Shown here one piece after another: positions 1-6,270 of a DNA stretch of 9,062 bases. The translations under genes and the position numbers were made by a program. The notes under the pieces are model-generated. The model saw nothing but the letters and a program-made list of their open reading frames with translations. It had not been told where the DNA came from and did no database searches. The stretch comes from Planctomycetota bacterium (lineage in GTDB: Bacteria; Planctomycetota; Phycisphaerae; Phycisphaerales; SM1A02). The DNA is taken from NCBI GenBank assembly GCA_022567855.1, contig JADFGE010000096.1:1-9062 (forward strand), given 5' to 3'. Numbering within the stretch: position 1 is the stretch's first letter; the number at the start of each line of letters is the position of its first letter.

Positions 1-416
1 AGACCTTCGGGCGCCGGCCCGGGCGCTTCGACTCGAAACAGTCGTTTGCCCCCCACGCCCAGCATGGGCAGCACGGCCACGAACAACACGACGATGCCCA
101 ACCCGCCGAGCCATTGGGTGAACGCGCGCCACAGGAGCAAACTCTGCGGCAAGGCCTCGATGCTGTAGCGATCACCGAGGACGGTTGCGCCGGTGGTGGT
201 CAGACCGCTCATCGCTTCGAAATAACAGTTGACCGGGTCCAGGAAAGGATGTTGTTCGCCGGGGCCGGTGTGCCAGTGCGCCCATAACAGATACGGCATT
301 CCCGCTACTGCGGCGCCAATGAGCCAGCTCACCCCGACCAGTAGCAGGGCCTCGCGTCGGCCGATGTGTTTGACTGAACCACGTGTTCGCAGCCACAGCA
401 GCCCGCCGACGAGCAC
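1..416 (-). CDS. trkH: TrkH potassium channel subunit, 3' end outside the window, N-terminus disrupted
   Basis: TrkH is the membrane pore of the Trk/Ktr potassium-uptake system and is gated by TrkA. The frame is open from a GTG at 416 to the left edge. Counting from that GTG, a cytoplasmic loop (LRTRGSVKHIGRRE) leads to a membrane helix at residues 23-45. The first pore loop follows at 65-79 (YFEAMSGLTTTGATVL), with the TTTGAT-type selectivity filter, then the family hallmark FTQWLGGLGIVVLF and VLPMLGVGG. The start is abnormal. An ATG at 466-468, ten bases after the trkA stop, encodes MNWRFV, a typical TrkH beginning, but it lies in another frame. In the pore frame a TGA at 465-467 blocks any longer N-terminus. 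By comparison with E. coli TrkH, roughly 25 codons including most of the first helix are missing. The family call is certain. Whether the gene is functional, restarts at the GTG, is a pseudogene, or reflects an assembly error is open. Confidence 0.85.
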   Translation of the reverse strand, partial: MLVGGLLWLRTRGSVKHIGRREALLLVGVSWLIGAAVAGMPYLLWAHWHTGPGEQHPFLDPVNCYFEAMSGLTTTGATVLGDRYSIEALPQSLLLWRAFTQWLGGLGIVVLFVAVLPMLGVGGKRLFRVEAPGPAPEG

Positions 417-478
417 ACTGCCGCCGATCGTGCCCAGCAGGGCGAGTAATGACGAAGCGCCAGTTCATGTCAGGCAAC

Positions 479-1819
479 TTACTCCGCGGCGAAGAGCTTC
501 TTGAGTTGTTTCTCCATGCCCGCTCGGCCGATGACGAGCACGGTGTCGCCGGCTTCGACCTTATCTTCAGCGCTGGGCACCCACGCTCGATCGCCCCGGC
601 GGATCGCAGCCACGATCCAGTTCGGCGTCAGCTTCACCTCACGCAGCGGTTTCTCGATCACTTCAGACTCGCGCCCCACACGCACCCGAAAGGCATCGAC
701 TACGCCGTCCGTCAGCGACGACATTTTTTGTAACGGGCTCTCGTCGAGCGTTGCTAGGATTTCATCGGCGGCGACCAAGCTCGGACTGAACGCCAAATCA
801 ACGCCGATGTGATATACCAAGTCGAGATAGTTGGCGCTTTGCAATACAGCGATCACGAGCGTGACACCCATGCTCTTGGCCAAGACCGACGCGATGATGT
901 TGTCTTCATCGTCGGTGCGCAGCGCACCGAACACGTCCGCCTGGCCGATGTGTTCCTCTTCAAAAATACTGCGGTCGGTTGGGTCGGCGTGGATAACGGT
1001 GATCCAGTCGAGTTTGTCGGCAAGCTCCGCCGCGCGCTCGCGATCTGTTTCAAATAGGCGGATTGAGAAATTGCGGTTGCGCAACGATCGGCAAAGCCAC
1101 ACGGCCATAGGCGAGCCGCCCATCAGCACGATGCGTCGTCGGCCGAGCTTATCGTCGTGGAAGAGCTTGCGCGCTTCGGGGAAGGCCGTCGCATTGCCCA
1201 CGAGGACCACCGTGTCGTCTTTCTCAACGGTGCTGGTCGCGATGGGAATAAACGCCTGTCGCTGGCGCGTGATGGCGGCGAGTCGAGTTCCTTCGGGCAG
1301 CTTCAGCTCCGCCAACGGTTTGCCGATCGCTGGGGCGTCACTGCTCACCGGGAACTGCTGCATCTGGATCGTGCCTTGGCCGAACGATTCGATCGCCAGA
1401 GCCGCGGGGTTGCGCAGTTTGCTGGCGATGACCATAGCCGTCGCGTACTCGGGGCAGATCAAACGATCGATGGACAGATGCTGCTGATAGTCAAACCCGC
1501 GCTGCGAGATGAATGCGCCGTGATGAACGCGAGCGATGGTCTTGGCGGCGCCAACGGCTTTGGCGATCGTCGCCGCGAGCATGTTCACCTCATCCCGATC
1601 GGTGACGGTCACCACGAGATCAGCCTGGCCTGCGCCGGCTTCGCGTAGAACCTGGGCGTCCACGCAATTGCCGCAGAACGTCGCCACGTCGAGGGTGTCG
1701 GCAATAGCCCGCAACCGATCAGGATCGGTGTCGATGACCGTAATATCGTTGTCGGCGGAGGCGAGCACCTCCGTGGCATGACTGCCGACCTGTCCCGCAC
1801 CGCAGATAATGATTCTCAT
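479..1819 (-). CDS. trkA: TrkA, NAD-binding regulatory subunit of Trk potassium uptake
   Basis: This 446-residue protein is the cytoplasmic peripheral subunit that binds nucleotide and controls TrkH. It has the tandem layout of TrkA (E. coli about 458 residues). RCK_N domain 1 spans about 1-124 with the dinucleotide loop G7-A-G-Q-V-G12 and acidic D30 at the end of the second strand. RCK_C domain 1 covers about 140-222, RCK_N domain 2 about 228-350 and RCK_C domain 2 about 365-444. The second Rossmann loop reads MGGSPMA (233-239) and lacks the third glycine, so nucleotide binding probably rests on the first half. The start at 1819 gives the canonical beta strand MRIIICGAGQVG. An in-frame extension to 2050 adds 77 residues of Pro/Arg-rich sequence with no family counterpart. 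Only a weak GAG-type ribosome site precedes the ATG. The trkH ATG lies ten bases downstream, so the two were built for coupled translation. Confidence 0.95.
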   Translation of the reverse strand: MRIIICGAGQVGSHATEVLASADNDITVIDTDPDRLRAIADTLDVATFCGNCVDAQVLREAGAGQADLVVTVTDRDEVNMLAATIAKAVGAAKTIARVHHGAFISQRGFDYQQHLSIDRLICPEYATAMVIASKLRNPAALAIESFGQGTIQMQQFPVSSDAPAIGKPLAELKLPEGTRLAAITRQRQAFIPIATSTVEKDDTVVLVGNATAFPEARKLFHDDKLGRRRIVLMGGSPMAVWLCRSLRNRNFSIRLFETDRERAAELADKLDWITVIHADPTDRSIFEEEHIGQADVFGALRTDDEDNIIASVLAKSMGVTLVIAVLQSANYLDLVYHIGVDLAFSPSLVAADEILATLDESPLQKMSSLTDGVVDAFRVRVGRESEVIEKPLREVKLTPNWIVAAIRRGDRAWVPSAEDKVEAGDTVLVIGRAGMEKQLKKLFAAE

Positions 1820-1932
1820 GGTTGGATTCTCAAAGCGAGCACCGATCAAGGCTGGCTCGGTATGGATCCTCGCGGCCGGTGAGAACGGCCAGGCTGCCGC
1901 CGGTGGGTGGCTCGGCCGTCTTCCAGGTGACG

Positions 1933-1960
1933 ATCTTAGCCCCGGGTCATGGTGCGGCAA
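1933..1960 (-). promoter_or_regulatory. Possible sigma-70-type promoter for trkA
   Basis: On the minus strand TTGCCG (1955-1960) and TAAGAT (1933-1938) are separated by 16 bases. They would give a leader of about 105 bases before the trkA ATG. The match is fair and was found by eye only. Confidence 0.3.
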
Positions 1961-2248
1961 GCCGAGTCGGTGGCAGGGGTTTCTTGCCGGTGTCAACCCC
2001 CGGCTTTTCGCAGCTGCGACGGGAAAAAAGCGTCCATCAGCGGATGGCAAGTGGTTCTGGGCAGTCCACGATCGCTGGTTCCCATCTCATCAGGACCTCG
2101 TGACGAGTCGAGGCCCTCGGCCGTGAAACCGCACTTTGTCTGATCGGCTTGGTTTGCCAGTTTGCCGCCGGCCCATCGCCGCACTCGATGTTCGCTTGGT
2201 GTGCTGCGCGGTCGGGGATCGCCTACACTGATGCGCCACGTATACGAA

Positions 2249-2254
2249 AGAAGG
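2249..2254 (+). promoter_or_regulatory. Ribosome binding site fixing the ferritin start
   Basis: AGAAGG lies eight bases before the ATG at 2263. It decides between this start and an in-frame upstream extension to 2149 that has no family counterpart. Confidence 0.75.
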
Positions 2255-2262
2255 TCAACCCC

Positions 2263-2766
2263 ATGCTCAAGCCGAAAATCGAAGACGCGCTCAACGCGCA
2301 GCTCAACGAGGAACAGACCGCCGCCCAGGAATACCTCGCGATGACCGCGTGGTTTGAGCAGCGCAACCTCAGGGGATTCGCCTCGTTCATGCGCGCTCAA
2401 GCCGAGGAGGAGCGCCAGCACGCCCTCAAGATCTTCGATCACATTTTCGATCGCAGCGGACACGTTCAGCTGAAATCAATCGCCGAGCCGGCGTCCGATT
2501 TCGACTCGCCCAGGGCCGTTTTCGAGGCCGCGTACGAGCGCGAGAAGGGGAATACCAAGAGCATCCACGCGCTGTATCGGCTCGCCGGCGAGAACGACGA
2601 CTACGCCACCCAGGCCATGTTGCAATGGTTCATCACCGAGCAGGTCGAGGAAGAGCGGTGGGCCGAGGAAGCGGTCGGGCTGTTGGACGTGGCCGCCGAC
2701 AACCGAAGCGCCCTGCTCATGCTCGACGCCCGCTACGGCGCCAAGGCCGCCGAAGAAGGTGCATAG
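2263..2766 (+). CDS. ftnA: Bacterial non-haem ferritin (FtnA type)
   Basis: This 167-residue iron-storage protein oxidises ferrous iron and deposits it as a ferric mineral inside a 24-subunit cytoplasmic cage. It aligns with E. coli FtnA almost without gaps from the first residues (MLKP). Ferroxidase-centre residues fall at the same numbers: E17, Y24, E50, H53, E94, and E126/E129/E130 in the motif TEQVEEE (125-131). The four-helix ferritin fold is evident, with helix B carrying RAQAEEERQHA (44-54). The short fifth helix is less well matched. No haem-ligand methionine equivalent to bacterioferritin M52 is visible in helix B, which reads EEERQH, so this is ferritin and not bacterioferritin. The gene is divergent from trkA. 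A glycosyltransferase remnant begins within its last codons. Confidence 0.95.
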   Translation: MLKPKIEDALNAQLNEEQTAAQEYLAMTAWFEQRNLRGFASFMRAQAEEERQHALKIFDHIFDRSGHVQLKSIAEPASDFDSPRAVFEAAYEREKGNTKSIHALYRLAGENDDYATQAMLQWFITEQVEEERWAEEAVGLLDVAADNRSALLMLDARYGAKAAEEGA

Positions 2767-2983
2767 CCGCATCGCGATTCCCTGGTTCAAGTTCGACGTG
2801 CGATCCGATGGACACATGACGGGCGAGGACATCTACTTCTTCGAGCGGTGTGCCGAGGTGGGAATCCGTCCAGTCGCGCTCCCGCAGTTGTTGTGCTCAC
2901 ATCACCGCGCGGTGGATCTCCTCGATTCGTACCACGAGCTCCGCGCACTGCGCCGAGAGAAGAAACTGCGACAGGCAGCGTGA
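2759..2983 (+). pseudogene. C-terminal remnant of a GT-A family glycosyltransferase
   Basis: The 74-codon frame begins at a GTG that overlaps the ferritin stop by eight bases and ends in TGA. The peptide contains IPWFKFDVRSDG, then GEDIYFFERCAEVGI (residues 22-36), then a CSHHRAVDLL segment. This is the usual C-terminal pattern of GT-A fold glycosyltransferases of the GT2 type: an acidic (S/G)ED motif that helps bind the donor sugar, an amphipathic helix, then a histidine that often completes the metal or acceptor site. The whole nucleotide-binding N-terminal half (normally about 150-200 residues with a DXD motif) is absent, so catalysis is not expected. I read it as a deletion remnant joined to the end of the ferritin gene. 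A translationally coupled short protein is the less likely alternative. Confidence 0.5.
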
Positions 2984-3298
2984 ACGCTGTGAAGCAAGGA
3001 CATGCTGAAGCAAGAGGACCGGAACGATGCTTCACGGGATGCGGTCTGCGCTAGAGTTGCATGGATCGGAGACATGCCCTGCGCTGCGTGTGGCGCTTCA
3101 CTCGAACGCAACGCAAGAACGAGGATTCCCCGACGAATAATACGAATCGCAATTGATCCACAGGCGGGTGCCATGCTTTGACCCGATAGGGCAAAGCATG
3201 CTTCATCCCGACGCGTCGGGAATGAAGCATGGCACCCGCGAAACGCACGAGAATTATTTGGGATTCGTATAACAACTGTCGCTCGCAAAGGGTCGATC
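2984..3298. other. Convergent intergenic region with palindromic element
   Basis: The 315 bases lie between the glycosyltransferase remnant and the stop of the winged-helix gene. The left part has GTGAAGC (2989-2995) with two inverted copies GCTTCAC (3029-3035, 3095-3101). The right part is filled by the nested repeat at 3140-3270. I see no supported gene. Confidence 0.5.
3140..3270. repeat. Nested inverted-repeat element with two tandem hairpins
   Basis: The outer ends are perfect 9-bp inverted repeats, ATACGAATC (3140-3148) and GATTCGTAT (3262-3270). Inside lies a perfect 15-bp inverted repeat, GCGGGTGCCATGCTT (3164-3178) and its complement at 3225-3239. Between these arms two hairpins share a CATG. 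The first pairs CATGCTTTG.CCC (3172-3184) with 3189-3200. The second pairs 3197-3213 with 3214-3231, with a single-base bulge, around CCCGACG/CGTCGGG. The element lies between two convergently transcribed genes. It could be a REP-like or MITE-like intergenic repeat, or act as a bidirectional transcription barrier. It lacks a T-run typical of an intrinsic terminator and I see no target-site duplication. Confidence 0.8.
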
Positions 3299-3328
3299 TT
3301 ATTCTAACGTTCTTAAGAATGTGAGAAC
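3295..3328. repeat. 34-bp repeat copy A, overlapping the 3' end of the winged-helix gene
   Basis: This sequence matches copy B (3637-3670) at 29 of 34 positions in direct orientation, and all five differences are transitions. It is a near-palindrome centred on TTCTTAAGAA: the arms ATTCTAACGTTCT and AGAATGTGAGAAC agree at 10 of 13 positions. On the minus strand it encodes the last residues (VLTFLRTLE, stop) of the regulator. Confidence 0.8.
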
Positions 3329-3571
3329 GATGCGCCCGCGCTTCGTAAGTTTGTGGCGCACCCACCGATCATGTGATCGCTTGGTCGTTAAACCTGCCAT
3401 AGTCGTTCGGCGAATGTGCTCCGAGGCGGTCTTGTAGTTGATCCGCAGAGATCGCGCAATCTGCTGAACTGACAAATGTGGGTTTCGACTCAGCAAACGC
3501 ATGATCTGAATCCGACGATGATTCGCGAACCCCTTGACGATCTGTTCGAGCTGTCGATCTCGTTTGGCCAT
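3299..3571 (-). CDS. Small winged-helix (ArsR-like) DNA-binding regulator
   Basis: The 90-residue protein is essentially one winged helix-turn-helix domain. After a basic start (MAKRDRQ) come helix 1 with FANHRRIQIMRLLSRNP (15-31), helix 2 at 34-43 (SVQQIARSLR), recognition helix 3 at 45-55 (NYKTASEHIRR) and a wing at 62-75 ending in RHKLTKRG, then a C-terminal helix. This resembles ArsR-type repressors but no cysteine metal site is present. The ATG at 3571 was chosen because GGAGGAG sits eight bases upstream; the GTG at 3580 would lie against that site. A palindromic repeat lies in its upstream region and again across its stop codon, suggesting autoregulation. Local sequence is more AT-rich than the flanking genes, compatible with transfer. 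The target genes are unknown. Confidence 0.85.
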   Translation of the reverse strand: MAKRDRQLEQIVKGFANHRRIQIMRLLSRNPHLSVQQIARSLRINYKTASEHIRRTTMAGLTTKRSHDRWVRHKLTKRGRIVLTFLRTLE

Positions 3572-3636
3572 TGCAAACACTCCTCCGCTGGCGTTGTCTT
3601 GTCCAATTGCAAGAACTCATGGCGCTTGAATCCGCC

Positions 3637-3670
3637 GACCTTATTCTAACATTCTCAAGAATGTAAGAAT
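3637..3670 (-). promoter_or_regulatory. 34-bp repeat copy B: probable operator upstream of the winged-helix gene
   Basis: The palindrome has arms ATTCTAACATTCT and AGAATGTAAGAAT around a CA centre, matching at 12 of 13 positions, so it is more symmetric than copy A. On the minus strand it contains TAGAAT, a good -10 candidate, about 70 bases before the start codon; no clear -35 at standard spacing was found. Such overlap fits autorepression by the downstream regulator. An alternative is that it is the 3' tail of a lost paralogue, since the minus strand reads VILTFLRMLE followed by a stop. Confidence 0.5.
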
Positions 3671-3796
3671 GACAATCGTCTCGGATCTCGGATCTGACTG
3701 ATCGATGGTGCATCGTTTTGGAGACCCAAGCGGCTGGACGGCTCCTACGCGCCAGCCTACGCTCCGGCTGCTATACGCTCGACTTGCACGCTAACC

Positions 3797-4915
3797 CTAT
3801 CCCTTGCCGAAGCGCACGCAGTAGATCGGTGGAAGATGGGTGGAGACGCACTCCCAGGCATCGCCTTGATTCTGGGACACCCAGAGCGACCCCGTTGTCG
3901 ATCCAAAAGCGAGCGTGTCGCCCGTTTCGTCGATATCAAGCGCGTGGCGAAACACCAGATCGTAGGCGTGCTCCTGCGGCAGGCCGTTGGTGAGTTGCTC
4001 GAACGTTTCGCCGCCGTCTCTCGTGCGCGTGACGACCACTCTGGCGTCCACAGGAATGCGCTGTTCATCCTTGATCGCTGGAACAAACCACGCGGTGTTC
4101 GGATCGGCGGGGTGAACGGCGACGGCAAAGCCGAACGTTGACGGCTTGACGTCCGTGATTTCCTGCCACGTCTTGGCGTCATCGATTGAGCGGAAGATGC
4201 CGTTGTGGTGCTGCACCCAAAGGTGATCCGGCGCACTACGACATCGTACGAGCAGATGCGGATCCTGCGTGATGGGGTCGTAGGCTTGCTCGGCCGGCAG
4301 GTATTCAGCGCGCAATCCTTTGCTATCACATTCCCAAGACTCGCCGCGATCCGTGCTGCGCCACACGCCGCCGCACGACACGCCGACGAGAAGATGGGCC
4401 GAGTCGCGGGGATCGACGCAAACGGAATGGATGCCCGCATAGTCGTAGCCGCCGCCAAACCATTGCGGCCGGCGTGGGTCATCCCACAGCGAGCGGACAA
4501 ACCGCCAACTGTCGCCCTCATCATCGGATCGGAACAGTCCGCCGGGGATTGTGCCGCACCAGAACACGCCGGGCTCATCCGGCCCACCGCCCTGAATCTC
4601 CCAGATCAGCTCGGTGTTCCAAGGCGTGACGTTGCCCGTGGTCGGATTTGGCTTTTCCTCAAAGTCGTCCGGCTTCTGGGGATACGCCGGCGTGGCGCAT
4701 TCCTGCCAGGTCGCCCCGCTGTCGCGCGATCGATGCAACTTGCACCCGAAGTGGCCATGCCCCAGCGCTACGAACATCGTGCCGTCGCGCGGATCGTGCA
4801 TGACCAACGAGCAATTGTCGGCAAGAAAATTCGTCTGCGTAATCGACCATCGCTTCCCGCTGCGCGTGATGGTGAACAAACCCTTCCGAGTTGCGACAAG
4901 AATCCGATCACTCAC
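3797..4915 (-). CDS. Cytoplasmic six-Asp-box beta-propeller (BNR/sialidase-like repeat protein)
   Basis: The 372-residue protein has six regularly spaced Asp-boxes of the form SxDxGxTW: 63-70 (SRDSGATW), 130-137 (SDDEGDSW), 187-194 (STDRGESW), 243-250 (SIDDAKTW), 298-305 (TRDGGETF) and 347-354 (SQNQGDAW). The spacing of 49-67 residues implies a six-bladed propeller. The N-terminus MSDRILVATRKGLFTI is already the first strand, with no signal peptide, so the protein should be cytoplasmic. Annotation pipelines call such proteins exo-alpha-sialidase, but I see neither the FRIP motif nor a clear arginine triad, so enzymatic activity is unsupported. The start is GTG with only a weak GAG upstream; it is preferred because it fits the fold. 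The gene follows the MoaD-like gene by 42 bases and is probably cotranscribed with it. Confidence 0.88.
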   Translation of the reverse strand: MSDRILVATRKGLFTITRSGKRWSITQTNFLADNCSLVMHDPRDGTMFVALGHGHFGCKLHRSRDSGATWQECATPAYPQKPDDFEEKPNPTTGNVTPWNTELIWEIQGGGPDEPGVFWCGTIPGGLFRSDDEGDSWRFVRSLWDDPRRPQWFGGGYDYAGIHSVCVDPRDSAHLLVGVSCGGVWRSTDRGESWECDSKGLRAEYLPAEQAYDPITQDPHLLVRCRSAPDHLWVQHHNGIFRSIDDAKTWQEITDVKPSTFGFAVAVHPADPNTAWFVPAIKDEQRIPVDARVVVTRTRDGGETFEQLTNGLPQEHAYDLVFRHALDIDETGDTLAFGSTTGSLWVSQNQGDAWECVSTHLPPIYCVRFGKG

Positions 4916-4957
4916 GCCGTCTCATTTCAGCCGTCGCCAAACCTTTCTATCCGCCGC

Positions 4958-5227
4958 CTATCCGCCCGAGAGCGCTTGGATCACTTCCACCAACCCATCC
5001 TGTGGGACCGAATCAGTCAGTCCAATACGATCAGTAATCTGCCGACCATCGACGAAGATTACCATATGTTTGCGCAGCGCCCCTTGATCGTCCAGCACAT
5101 AGCCGCGCGCCGCAACATTTGCAGCAAAGTATGCGTCCAGCACGGCCCGTACGGTGTCGCCGTCCGCTTGGGCGGGGGGGCATTCGACATGGCGCTGTAT
5201 GTTGTCTGTGAACCGAACGTGAGGCAT
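4958..5227 (-). CDS. MoaD/ThiS-family beta-grasp protein with C-terminal Gly-Gly
   Basis: The 89-residue protein has the ubiquitin-like beta-grasp layout: strand 1 (HVRFTDNIQRHV), a helix with DTVRAVLDAYFAA (24-36), strand 3 (HMVIFVDGRQI, 54-64) and a final strand DGLVEVIQALSGG. The exposed Gly-Gly end is what sulfur-carrier members adenylate and thiocarboxylate with an E1-like enzyme. Molybdopterin MoaD partners (moaE, moeB) and thiamine genes are absent nearby, so the pathway is unknown. The ATG at 5227 is set by an in-frame TAA two codons upstream; the ribosome site is weak. A C7 run in the coding strand (G7 near 5174-5180) could be a frameshift-prone site, but family features on both sides are in frame. 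Its neighbour is the Asp-box propeller 42 bases downstream, a pairing I recall seeing in other genomes but could not check. Confidence 0.85.
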   Translation of the reverse strand: MPHVRFTDNIQRHVECPPAQADGDTVRAVLDAYFAANVAARGYVLDDQGALRKHMVIFVDGRQITDRIGLTDSVPQDGLVEVIQALSGG

Positions 5228-5296
5228 GTGTTACCCAAGATTTCGCATCGAATCCTGATCGTGGCGGACTGAGGCTATTGTCGCTCGCATCAATCG

Positions 5297-5536
5297 TCAA
5301 TGGCCGCTGTTCAGTCCGGGGACCGTCCAAACGAGCGATACATCGAGGCGCCGCTCGAGGCGTTGAAGCACTGGAACAAGCCAACGTCCTCTCCGCGTGA
5401 GGCGATAGGACGATGTTGGGGGATACTGATCGACAATTCTCCGCTCGATCAGGGCGGAGCTTTGCACCTCCAGGAGCCCAAGCGTCAGCACCTTGGACAT
5501 GTTGAAGCCGGCAGCATTCTTTAGCCCAGACGGCAA
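5297..5536 (-). pseudogene. N-terminally truncated HxlR-type winged-helix regulator
   Basis: The frame encodes 79 residues from a TTG at 5536, or 67 from an ATG at 5500. It matches the second half of HxlR-family regulators: the recognition-helix segment FNMSKVLTLGLLEVQSSALI, then ERRIVDQYPPTSSYRLTRRG, which is the typical wing (PPxxxYxLTxxG), then a C-terminal helix. Complete HxlR proteins have 100-120 residues, with an extra N-terminal helix and the start of the helix-turn-helix. Here a TAG lies in frame just five codons upstream of the TTG, so those parts are missing. Neither start has a good ribosome site. It lies 69 bases upstream of, and on the same strand as, the MoaD-like gene, so the intact ancestor may have regulated that pair. 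A short functional protein cannot be excluded. Confidence 0.5.
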
Positions 5537-5671
5537 CCCGCCGGCGATCTACGAGGACCGCGGCGGGCGGGACTCAACCAGCCCGGCACCGGGGCTCTCA
5601 TCTTTGCGGACTCCACGAGGCATCGCGGCGCAGCGACCCTTGGTGGCAAATCGTGCCCTGCTTGAAGCTAT

Positions 5672-5860
5672 TCAACCTTCTAACTTGCTCGAACGCAGCG
5701 TAAGCCCCTCGACAATCGCGGCCGCGTTCGCGCGGCAGTCCTCTTCAGTCCGTCCAGTCGCTATGGCGATCTTTTGCCCATGGTCATCATAGATCGACAA
5801 CTCATACTCACCGGCAATCTCGATGATCCTTGCTTGCACGTTCCAAGGATTCTTGTCCAT
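5672..5860 (-). CDS. Small conserved-looking protein of unknown function, 62 residues
   Basis: The start at ATG 5860 is supported by GGAG seven bases upstream. A longer in-frame extension to 6031 reads as Arg/Gly/Ser-rich noise. The peptide MDKNPWNVQARIIEIAGEYE begins with strand-like sequence, continues with LSIYDDHGQKIAIATGRTEEDC and ends with an alpha helix (RANAAAIVEGL). The beta hairpin followed by a helix, with YDDxGxKIA and GRTEE, resembles small single-domain proteins seen in many bacterial genomes, but I cannot name the family. A possible promoter on the minus strand is TTGTCG (5908-5913) and GATTAC (5885-5890) with a 17-base gap. It is separate from the HxlR fragment, 135 bases away. 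Confidence 0.65.
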   Translation of the reverse strand: MDKNPWNVQARIIEIAGEYELSIYDDHGQKIAIATGRTEEDCRANAAAIVEGLTLRSSKLEG

Positions 5861-6085
5861 GCGAAATCTCCACGAGACGCGAGCGTAATCGAAAGCTACG
5901 TGCGCCACGACAATGATTGGACGCCCGCAGCCGACATATGCCTCGGTCCTACCGGGACCGGAAGTGCTCCCGGTGACTCGTCGTTTCCCGGAAGGGCGCA
6001 GCAGATCGGCGGACCTGCCCCAACTTCGCATTACAGGCTTCGCTTGTCACAGAACTCAATTCATCTCCGGTTGTCCGAAACTTCA

Positions 6086-6163
6086 CGATGCGCGCGGGAG
6101 AGCAAGCCGGCCGGTTCAGATCGTCTTGGGCCTGACCGACCGGTTGTAACCTCTCCCGCATCG
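6086..6163. repeat. Long imperfect inverted repeat (about 27-bp stem)
   Basis: The outer arms are CGATG plus CGGGAGAG (6086-6090, 6095-6102), pairing with CTCTCCCG and CATCG (6151-6158, 6159-6163) with a CGCG bulge. CAA (6103-6105) pairs with TTG (6144-6146). The inner arm CCGGCCGGTTCAG (6107-6119) pairs with CTGACCGACCGG (6132-6143) with one mismatch and one bulge. The loop is 12 bases (6120-6131). No T-run follows on either side, so it is not a plain terminator. It could be a structured RNA, a REP-like repeat or a folded recombination site. Confidence 0.7.
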
Positions 6164-6270
6164 ATCTCCGATTGTCGTGTCATTCATGGACTCGTTTGCA
6201 TCTGGAACTTCTCAATCCATCGGCGTGATTGTTCGTGCAAACACAATTTGTCTGGTGCGCCAATTAGCGC

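Larger units (their letters stand above)
1820..2262. other. Divergent intergenic region between trkA and ferritin
   Basis: These 443 bases separate the minus-strand trkA from the plus-strand ferritin gene, so they should hold both promoters. I see no convincing gene; the open frames across it are Pro/Arg/Ser-rich without recognisable domains. Visible structure includes GGGGTT (1976-1981) paired with AACCCC (1995-2000), and several GGCC-rich repeats at 1872-1920 that could fold in the trkA leader. I looked for the c-di-AMP (ydaO) riboswitch often found before potassium transporter genes and did not find its conserved segments. Confidence 0.5.

Noticed and set aside
229..812. Several plus-strand frames opposite trkH and trkA
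   Set aside because: They are antisense shadows, with Arg/Ser-rich composition and no ribosome sites, opposite clear conserved genes.
2024..2047. Minus-strand intrinsic terminator (CCATC/GATGG hairpin, then T6)
   Set aside because: The stem has only five base pairs, four bases separate it from the T-run, and no minus-strand gene end lies just upstream of it.
1820..2050. 77-residue N-terminal extension of trkA
   Set aside because: Pro/Arg-rich and without family counterpart, whereas MRIIICGAGQVG at 1819 is the canonical TrkA start.
6086..6163. Integron attC site
   Set aside because: The terminal RYYYAAC and GTTRRRY core sites are missing and there is no adjacent gene cassette or integrase.
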